The notes beneath the pieces are model-generated. The model saw only the letters and a list, made by a program, of their open reading frames with translations, had not been told where the DNA came from and did not search any database. Shown one piece after another: positions 56,601 through 64,000 of a DNA stretch of 64,000 nt. Each line of letters begins with the position of its first letter. Within the stretch, counting starts at the first letter, position 1. This stretch comes from Sinotaia quadrata (Eukaryota > Mollusca > Gastropoda > Architaenioglossa > Viviparidae). Location of the stretch: NCBI GenBank assembly GCA_028829895.1, contig CM054179.1:39736617-39800616 (forward strand), given 5' to 3'. The position numbers and the translations under genes were made by a program.

Positions 56601-59600
56601 TTAAAAAAGAATTGAATTATATATTGGTCATGAAACAGAAAGAGAGAGAGAGTATTATCTGTAACAAGACTTTTCATAAATTTTTTTGTAATTATGTAGT
56701 ATATATTCTTAAGCACTTAAGTGACAAAAATATATTATGCTGCTTGTTAATGTTAGCATTTTCAGCACAGGTTGTCTGCATTAGATTTTCTTGTTCAAAA
56801 TCATTGTTTTAATGTCATTAGATATTTTTTTTTTATGAATATCTGCAAACTTATAATGACATTTAGTTTGCTGAAAACATTAAATTACATAATTTAGTTT
56901 AAATAAATATTGAAAGACTGTCACTGTCATTTCTATTACTAGGGGACCAACTATATCTGAATAATGTCTTCTTTATTTGCAATTGCAGGGAAAGCTATCA
57001 ACAATTGAAGTTCTGGAAAAAATTGAAAAGGTAAATAATATTTCTTTTCCCTGTTATTAGTGTTAATTTGTGTATAGTAATGATCAAATCTCTGCCTCAA
57101 AATTTTATAATCAATTCAGTGTCACCTGTAGGACTATTTAAACTTTATAACATTAATTGATGTGATTTATAAACATGATGGTTTATATTAGTTTAAGAAA
57201 TCTGACAGTTTCTTTTCATAATTATGTCTATGATCACATTGACTGTGAAAGGTTTTATATTTTTGTTTACACTTGCAAAGAAATTATTTAGAATATTATT
57301 ACAGTTGATTAGAGTGTATTAGACCTGTTAAATAAAATAATGTGTGTTTCTTCAAGCTACAAACATATAAGTTTATAAGAATTACCTACTGTTGTAATAT
57401 GTTACATATATCATACACTGAATATTAATTGGCAGGGATATTTATTCAATTCATTTGACTGGTTATGTAGAAATATATTTCCCATTTGAAAGTTAATTTT
57501 TGTATTACAAGATAAGCTAAAGCCATATGGAAAGGTTTAAACTGTAATCAAATAAAATTGGAATTCTAATCAGTTATCAAAAAAAAAAAAAAAAAAATGA
57601 AAAAAAAAATGGAGGCTCTGGTCAACTTTTCTTTTCAATTAAAATGAAAATTATAAACTCCCCACCCCACCTCCTCCAAATTGAAATGTGGATTATAGTA
57701 AGTTTTTCCCGCAATTAAAATAAAGGTCCTAGTTGACAGTTTTCCCCTCAAAGTGGGTTGGTTCTATTCAACTTCCCTCCACCCCAAATAATAATGTATT
57801 TGAATTAAAAATAAAATGCCTATTTTTAGTGTTCAAACTGGAAAATGGATTTCCATCTAACAAATTATCTGAGCTGAATAATCTTTGTCTACACATACAT
57901 TATTTTGATATCTTCTACATAATACATTTTTTAATTTGTAGAAATGTTAATTTGTAGCCTAGTTTTTTTCAAAAATTTCATTAAAAAAAAATTGCCTTGG
58001 GCATCCATTATAAAAAATAATGCTTTGAGGAAAAAAGACTGTAGTTTAAATGAGATTGAAGTTGTGTTGAAATTATTTATTACTTCCTTTGTATTAGTTA
58101 CATTTTCAAAAAGAAATATGATTATTAAAAATTGCATTTACACAGAATGGTATAACTTTATTCATTCTTTGATAATATTGAATTTAGTAAATTTAATTAA
58201 ATTTTAGCTAGTAATATGGTGGAATCAATTAATTAATTTGAATACAGATGATTCTATTCAAGCTAAATCAAGTCACAACTTTTCTCTTCTTGGTTACTAA
58301 TGGAAACAACATGTAATTTGGACCAGAAAGTTTTTTTATTTCAATCGTTTACTCTGCCTGCAGAAAAATATGTGCATAAGATGCAAGCAAATAATCCAGA
58401 AAAACCAATGCATTATATATCATCAATCCAGCTGAGCTACAATATCAGAGTTGTAAAATTAAACTTAGCATGGCTGATAAAAATAAGAAACTTGTCACTG
58501 AAATCAGTAGCAAATAAGCATCTTAATTATATATATTAAAAAAAATATTAGTGTGAAAATGTTGCTTATCTCTATTCATTATAATGAATAATTATTTTTA
58601 AGAATCCATGCTGCATCTGTCATCAGTACATGTTAATTTAAAATTAAAACAAGGTTTACTACAAGAATTAATTCAATGAAAAAATTTTGAAATTCAGCCT
58701 GACCTAAAAATAATAAATCCTCAAGTAGATATAGTTTGTTTAGTGTTTAAAAAATAAAAAATGCACTTTTTGTATGTGAATTTCAAAGATGTCTTATATG
58801 CAGTAGCATACCACTGTGCCTTGGATCAGAATCAACTTGTAACAATTGCACTCAAATACATAGTATAAATTTTGTGTTTAATCATAGAATTAAAGCAAAA
58901 ATTAATGGACGTGTCAGTTATTTAAGTACAAATTAAAACTAATGAATTTAGATGTTTGTAACCATTCAACATTGATTCAACATTAATTTCATAAGTCACC
59001 TCATCAGGTTCACTCCCTTTGTTTTTGTTTTCTTTTGAAGAAATATTTCTGAATAGCATATGACATTTTCTGTATTTATTAACTTGTTTGAGGATTAAAT
59101 TTTGCTAGACTGAATAATAATTTGATAAGTTTCTGAATATTTCCATAGATCAATAGAGGAAACAGCAATCACTTGTTTAGACATATTAACAATGTTGAAT
59201 ACTTTGCTCATTTTGTACATTAACTTTCTTTTCCCCTCTGATTTTGCACATGGATAAAAGCTACATCACATGAGATTGGGTAAGGCTGTGAAGATTATTA
59301 TGCACCCAGAAATAAGTACATACTTTTTGTATTTTTTTCCCCCATTTTCTAAGGATTTGCTGATTCATATTTCCAGTTATTTAACAATCTTTCTGGACCC
59401 AGCTGTGTATTGTGTATGCTGTTTATAAATTATATTCTTCAGTTCATGCCAGACTAACAAGTCTCTAAGTAATATTTGTTTTTATCCTGTTTGAAATATA
59501 TGTCAATTATATTATTATAAAACTCAAAAGAGTATTGTACGCTCAGTTTTACACACAGCACACACACACACATGCGCACACGCACACGCACATAATTACT

Positions 59601-59824
59601 AAATGGATTACTAAGATAGGGATTCCATTATCGGTTCATAACTGCAAATATCTTGTACCAACTGAGGTGTAGAAAATTGGTACAAAGCTAATTTTAATCA
59701 GTACAAACAATTATGCATCTATATCAATATTGCAGTTCGTTCTATATTAATATTGCTTGATGCATAAAGACAGTGAAACGAGACAATAATTCACTTAGTG
59801 CTATTTGTATTTGAATATAATAAG

Positions 59825-59855
<31 letters not shown>

Positions 59856-62800
59856 GTTTACTATTTCTATTTTAACTTCAAAATTATATTGAGCCAGAAT
59901 TTAAAATACTATGATCATGTGCACAGTTTTAAAAATGAAAATACCTCAGAACAAATAGGTGATATACTGATGGGGTTTGTTGACTCACTTCACTAATGGT
60001 ATACTATATAAAATAAAAGAAGAAAAATAATTTGTTATGATCTTAAAATTTTAATTTGCTTTTAAGACAAATAGCAAATTTAATTTGAATATTTTTTTTA
60101 GCCTGACGTGACATAATGAAAGCTGAACACAACAAATCATTCGAGTACACGAATCAGTGCATGCTAATTTGCCTGACAAATTCGTTATCTTTGAGAATGA
60201 TGTAGCTAGCAGGATTTTGAAAAGAAAAATAAAGAAAATTTAACAACAGGAAAAGAACACATACATATTTTTAAATAATCATTTGTTTTCTGTATCATTA
60301 AAAATTGTAGAATTCTAAATTGCTATAAGGTTAATGATGACTCACTTCCCCTCAGTACTTGACATAATGTACAAAATTTTTAGAATTAAAACACATCTCA
60401 TTATCAGATTATTTAATGACATGAAAGTGCTAAGTGTTATTTTTTTATAATTTTTGTCTAAATTCAAGACAAACTTCAGGCATCCCCAGAAACCATTTGT
60501 GTAAGTGATAATATACAAATACCATTGTGCTGGAAAAGAATTCTGAAATATCTATAATGATATTTTCAAATTCTGTCAGTACTGTTATTGCCTACTAAGT
60601 GTTGTTTAAAATAATTAGTGAATTGTACCACTGGGAAGTGGAATGTATTCTATATTTGCATATTTTCTAATACTCTTTCAATTAATCACTAAAGCCAGTC
60701 AGTCATTGACTGATTGAGTGATTTTCTGAACATTAACACTGGAGCTGATAGTTGTGCTTTTGTCAGCATGCTTTTGTTAACTGCATGTGTTTCTATCCCA
60801 CTTGCATAACAAACTAATGTCCAACTCAGATGAAAAGAATAAGCTGGTGAGAAATTTGTTATGATTTAAGTAAAGTCAGTAGCAGTTTGCAGTTCTAAAC
60901 AGACTATGATGGTTGAGAATTATATTTTAAAATATATCAGTATAATGGCACTGTCAAATTAATTTTTTTATCATTACAAACTGGCATTTATTGGTACAAT
61001 GTAATCCTTGAAAGAGTAAAATATCATGGCAACTAACATTTGCTAGACCATGCATGAGTTTATGTAACATTGTTTTAAAGTTAAGTGTCTAAAATTGTTT
61101 TCAGTCTCTAGTATATCTAGTATTATTCAATTATATCATTGTAAACTTTGTGATTTCTTATATCTTCAGTATGCCAGAAACTGAATGACTTCTTGACATC
61201 TGTAACAAATTAAAATCTTAGAATGTTTATGGGAGAGAAAGTAAAGGAAACCTTATTTGGTGAAAGAATTTAATAAATTTGCTTACACACTAGTTACATT
61301 CAAGCATTGGAGCTGGCTTGTTTTGTGCATTTTAAAAGTGTCTTAATACTATTCATAATACTTATATATCAGTTAGTATATCATTTATTACTAACATTAC
61401 TATAGTTATCACAAAATGCAATAATTGCAATATTTAGAGTAATGTACAATGTCAAGAAATCAAATTTGTTTTAAAAAAACAAAACTGTCTTTTTTTGATA
61501 ATTTGAAAAATACTGTACTGTTTCTATGTTATTTATTTATTGGCTTTCCTTCTTTATTGTTTATTATTTATATATGTATTTGGAACTTTAAGACTATTAA
61601 TTATTATACAGGTAAATTTATTTTAAAAATTAATGTATATTTTTTTTTGTTATGTTCTGTAGAAAAAACACAAGAACAAATGATCTTTAATTCCACAAGC
61701 ATGCATGTGTGCACGTGCCTGCACGCATGCATGCACGCACACACAGAATTGCATTCAAATATAAATTGTTGTACTTTTTAATACCGTATAACAATATAAG
61801 CAAGTGATTGATCAAATCGTTATAGGAATAATACAGTAATAATACTATATGTGATGATGTAACTGGATGTCAGTATTTTCAGTACATATTATGTGGAACT
61901 ATGCAATGAGAAATTCATGTGCAGATACATTGATATTTCTTTTTATTGATCAAACTCCAGTTTTTCAAATCATTTCTATAAGTAGTATATATGAAAAATT
62001 TAAATATTATATATTTATTTATAAATCATTAAATATAACTAGTCAGTCTCTCCTTAGCATTCTTTGTGTGAAACTCAAATTTTGACCTCTCCCCAAGCTT
62101 TTCTCCATAAGAATATTTCTTGAGCATAATTGCTTCTAATATACTAATTGTGTATTAGTACTGAAATTATCTCTCTTTCTCTCCTTTCTCTTTCTTAAAC
62201 TATATATAATTTTTTTCTCTCTCTCTATTATATTTTTTTGTTTGTTTTTTGCAGGATATCACCAAACTTGAAAATAATCGTAGACAAAACCAAGAATTGC
62301 AGAAAAAAGTTGCAGCCAGCCTCCTTCTCTACTCAGTTTTGTTATATATCTTTGGTGCAGCAGTATTCTACTTCCTGTATTATCCAGACAACTGGCGAGA
62401 TAGACTATTTTACTCGCTACCACTTTTCATTTTTCCTTTTTTGTGAGTTGGCCTTAGCATTTGTATGGATAAATGTTTTTAGAATATAAACTTTTTATTT
62501 TTATTTTCAGAGTAGAGATTTGTCATTACAGTTTAAGAAAACATATTGTAATTGTTTTTCTCTTCAAACTCTTTCCCTAACCCTCACCTCACCCACATAT
62601 ATGTTAACAGCAGGAAAGGATATACTTTGATTTAAAATATTAATTTATAGGTATTGTAATATGTGCTTAATTTAAGCAATGTTGATTCTTTAGCAAGATT
62701 TTAAAAACATAATATACATCAGCGTTGTGGTGGAATTTTTCTAAGAAGTACAATATTTTGAAGAGAAAACAAAATGAAACTAAAAAGTATTTTAATTGCA

Positions 62801-63130
62801 TATTAAAGCCCTTGATTTGGACAAAGACATGCAATTATTAAATTATTTTGTGTACATTTTCAAAGAAAATGGTCTTTTTTTTCACCTTTGTCAGGTGATT
62901 TTAATTTCTGCAATGTTGAGACTTCTGCACATTTCTATTCATTCAGTAATTGACCACTAATTAACACTGAGTTATCATTGCTGCTAATAATGTAATATTG
63001 TTGAAAAAATATATCCAAAAATAATTTTTAATGGAATAATTCTTATTAATATATTGAAAAATATTTTGCAGAATTTGGGGAGCAAGAAAATTGATGCACT
63101 GGTACTTTATTAAACGCTTATCTTCTAATG
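50648..63130 (+). CDS. LNPK: Lunapark (ER three-way-junction protein), N-terminal part of gene
   Basis: Four exons (50648-50674, 56989-57030, 62255-62442, 63072-63130) join in phase with GT-AG borders into 105 residues. It starts MGIITSRFR, with Gly2 suited to N-myristoylation as known for lunapark, in a strong ATG context (A at -3, G at +4). GKLSTIEVLEKIEK matches the conserved xxxSTxEVLExIxK segment. DITKLENNRRQNQELQKK forms the coiled-coil part. TM1 is about 44-67 (LLLYSVLLYIFGAAVFYFLY), a short lumenal loop YPDNWRDR follows, and TM2 is about 74-95, continuing IWGARKLMHWYFIKRLSSN. Lunapark stabilises tubule junctions of the ER, working against reticulons and with atlastin. The second coiled coil and the CxxC zinc finger must lie beyond base 64,000. 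Introns of 6.3 and 5.2 kb fit an animal gene. Identification rests on the N-terminal motif order plus TM architecture. Confidence 0.93.
51427..51543. repeat. 60-bp tandem duplication, 2 copies
   Basis: TTCTTCGTTATCTATATCAT then TGTGGTCAGTATCTCTTTAT AAAAAAGCCATTTCA repeats with essentially no mismatch beyond one A in the homopolymer, so it looks recent. Confidence 0.93.
54120..54306 (-). mobile_element. LINE ORF 3'-end fragment (RTE-like)
   Basis: On the minus strand an open frame reads KDWHQTFKEDLQVLDIKWDK, then TENIMANRIWKKKFCPMCPD and TEEDLS. The T(F/V)xxDLxxxxxxWxxxxxxxxxRxxW spacing is the post-reverse-transcriptase tail of many invertebrate LINEs. Only this short piece survives, antisense in lunapark intron 1. 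Confidence 0.6.
56989..57030 (+). CDS. LNPK: Lunapark exon 2
   Basis: Acceptor AATTGCAG, 42 nt, donor GTAAAT, phase 0 at both ends. It encodes GKLSTIEVLEKIEK, the most conserved N-terminal segment. Confidence 0.93.
57031..62254. other. Lunapark intron 2
   Basis: 5.2 kb, AT-rich. It contains A-runs at about 57581-57610, (CA)n/(CG-CA)n at about 59557-59592, (TA)n at about 59825-59849, and an alternating GCATGCACGCAC purine-pyrimidine tract at about 61,697-61,745. Short frames (57.7-58.5 and 61.4-62.1 kb) lack recognisable similarity. Confidence 0.7.
62255..62442 (+). CDS. LNPK: Lunapark exon 3 (coiled coil, TM1, TM2 start)
   Basis: A long CT-rich tract (about 62,165-62,230) and TTTTTTGCAG precede it, and donor GTGAGT follows. 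Its 62 codons encode DITKLENNRRQNQELQKKVA, then LLLYSVLLYIFGAAVFYFLY, YPDNWRDRLFYSLP and LFIFPF. Confidence 0.95.
62443..63071. other. Lunapark intron 3
   Basis: 629 bp, AT-rich, with no internal feature. The frames that run on past exon 3 here are read-through and are not used. Confidence 0.8.
63072..63130 (+). CDS. LNPK: Lunapark exon 4 (end of TM2)
   Basis: Acceptor TATTTTGCAG, donor GTAGGT. It completes Leu from the previous exon and encodes IWGARKLMHWYFIKRLSSN plus the first base of the next codon. It matches the IIWxxRxxxxFxxxxR segment closing lunapark TM2. Confidence 0.92.
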
Positions 63131-63808
63131 GTAGGTAATAGTATTGTTAACTTGAAAATTTATACATTATTACTCTTCCTTGACTTTAACACAATATTGT
63201 GCTGTATTAGTGGAAGGAATTGTTAATAAAACAAAATATTTTCTCGTCATAAATGATGAGCATACTTGAATGTCATGCTGCTCATAGCTCATATAACTAA
63301 ATAAGTCAGTATATATTTATCACTTCTGCTCCCAGGGGAGTGAAATAATCAAGATTTTAGAACTGTATCATATACTTTGTTTATACCTATCTGGTAAATA
63401 CCCAAGAATAAATATTTTACTTCAAAAAATCCTTTTTTAATATTTGTTTTTATTCGTATTATTTGTTTTTAAATTTAAAAGAAAAATCAGTTGTGTTGAA
63501 CTGAAAGGTAAGGGATTTTAAATTTTTTCTGAAGTATTCTCAAACGTTTTGTCAATGATGTCTCTCACAAATCATCTCTTTTCATTTAAAACAGATCTTT
63601 TGTGTACAAATAGAAATAATAATGCAAATAACTCTCTAAAGTTTAAAACTTGGACAAATGTCATCAAGTTACCGTCAGCAATCAAAATGATATGCCATTA
63701 TGCATATGTAGGAAACTATATCCCTATATTCCCATATATCCTAAGATATATAGGATATATATATCCATATATTCTTAGTTAAGTGGGCAAATGGATTTTG
63801 CCAATCTT
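63131..63808. other. Lunapark intron 4 (partial)
   Basis: AT-rich. An ATATATCC/GGATATAT-like palindromic stretch lies at about 63,715-63,775. No further lunapark exon is recognised. Confidence 0.55.
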
Positions 63809-64000
63809 CTATAGCAAATGAGAACTCAGACCTCTTGACAGTTCAGTTACCTGTCCAACTGGTATGTAATATCCACAGTTTGGACACAAGCAGTTGAGTT
63901 CACATGAGAGATCAAAACCTGAAATATTGTCTTGGATTGCGATGACAATAACAGCAATGGCAAGGCTGAAGACAGTTTGGAAATACAGAAACATCTCAGT
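63809..64000 (-). other. Minus-strand open frame with hydrophobic stretch and CxxC, unidentified
   Basis: Open from the window edge to about 63809. It contains a hydrophobic run (FSLAIAVIVIAI) followed by CELNCLCPNCGYY, which includes CPNC as in zinc ribbons, then PVGQ before a GTAACT donor-like site. The stretch is less AT-rich than the intron around it. It could be an exon of a nested antisense gene, a mobile-element fragment or chance. I do not recognise a family. Confidence 0.2.

Larger units (their letters stand above)
50675..56988. other. Lunapark intron 1
   Basis: 6.3 kb of AT-rich sequence. It holds a near-perfect 60-bp tandem duplication (51427-51543), (TG)n at about 53303-53327, a LINE fragment (54.1-54.3 kb), and (CA)n then (TA)n at about 55449-55493. 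No nested gene is evident. Confidence 0.75.

Noticed and set aside
57733..58539. Several 70-87-codon plus-strand frames in lunapark intron 2
   Set aside because: AT-rich, no domain, no splice borders, and inside an intron whose flanking exons join in phase.
62238..62489. Alternative plus-strand frame over lunapark exon 3
   Set aside because: It is a different frame of the same exon, and only the frame starting DITKLEN matches lunapark and joins in phase to neighbours.

Overview
This window looks like nuclear DNA from an invertebrate animal. It is AT-rich, genes are split into short exons by kilobase-scale introns with canonical GT-AG sites, and it carries many minisatellites, microsatellites and decayed transposons. 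The encoded proteins are conserved across animals, so the species cannot be read directly. The LINE and hAT debris and intron style would suit a mollusc, but that is inference.

Layout. (1) The left arm, about 0.6-9.1 kb on the minus strand, holds the first 151 codons of a lifeguard-family (LFG/TMBIM, BAX-inhibitor-1 superfamily) gene, here called copy 1. Its 3' half lies beyond base 1. Its introns are packed with unrelated minisatellite arrays, and a LINE tail sits at bases 1-204. (2) From 9.1 to 29 kb there is no confident gene. It holds more arrays, two hAT-type elements, a tRNA-like SINE or pseudogene, and a GC-richer block at about 21.2-24.1 kb with repeated ETS-like motifs, a TATA box and low-complexity broken reading frames. 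(3) From 29.07 to 47.64 kb on the minus strand lies a complete second lifeguard gene, copy 2, in ten recognisable coding exons that join in phase into a seven-membrane-segment protein of about 243 residues, closest to LFG1/GRINA/Nmda1. (4) At 50.65 kb a plus-strand gene starts head-to-head with copy 2. Four exons (50,648-63,130) encode the N-terminus and both membrane segments of lunapark, the ER three-way-junction protein. The rest lies beyond base 64,000.

The two lifeguard copies are tandem paralogues in the same orientation. Their shared internal exons have identical lengths (79, 54 and 91 nt) and phases, while the proteins have diverged clearly, so the duplication is not recent. Lifeguards are multipass membrane proteins of Golgi/ER tied to calcium handling and cell-death control, and lunapark shapes ER tubules. 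Copy 2 and lunapark may share a promoter region at about 49.6-50.6 kb. The fact that both products act on ER/Golgi membranes may be coincidence. I did not find a convincing novel multi-gene system. The most notable signals are the tandem lifeguard pair, the minisatellite load in copy 1, a duplicated exon relic in copy 2, and the unexplained GC-richer blocks at 21-24 kb and 42.9-44.3 kb.
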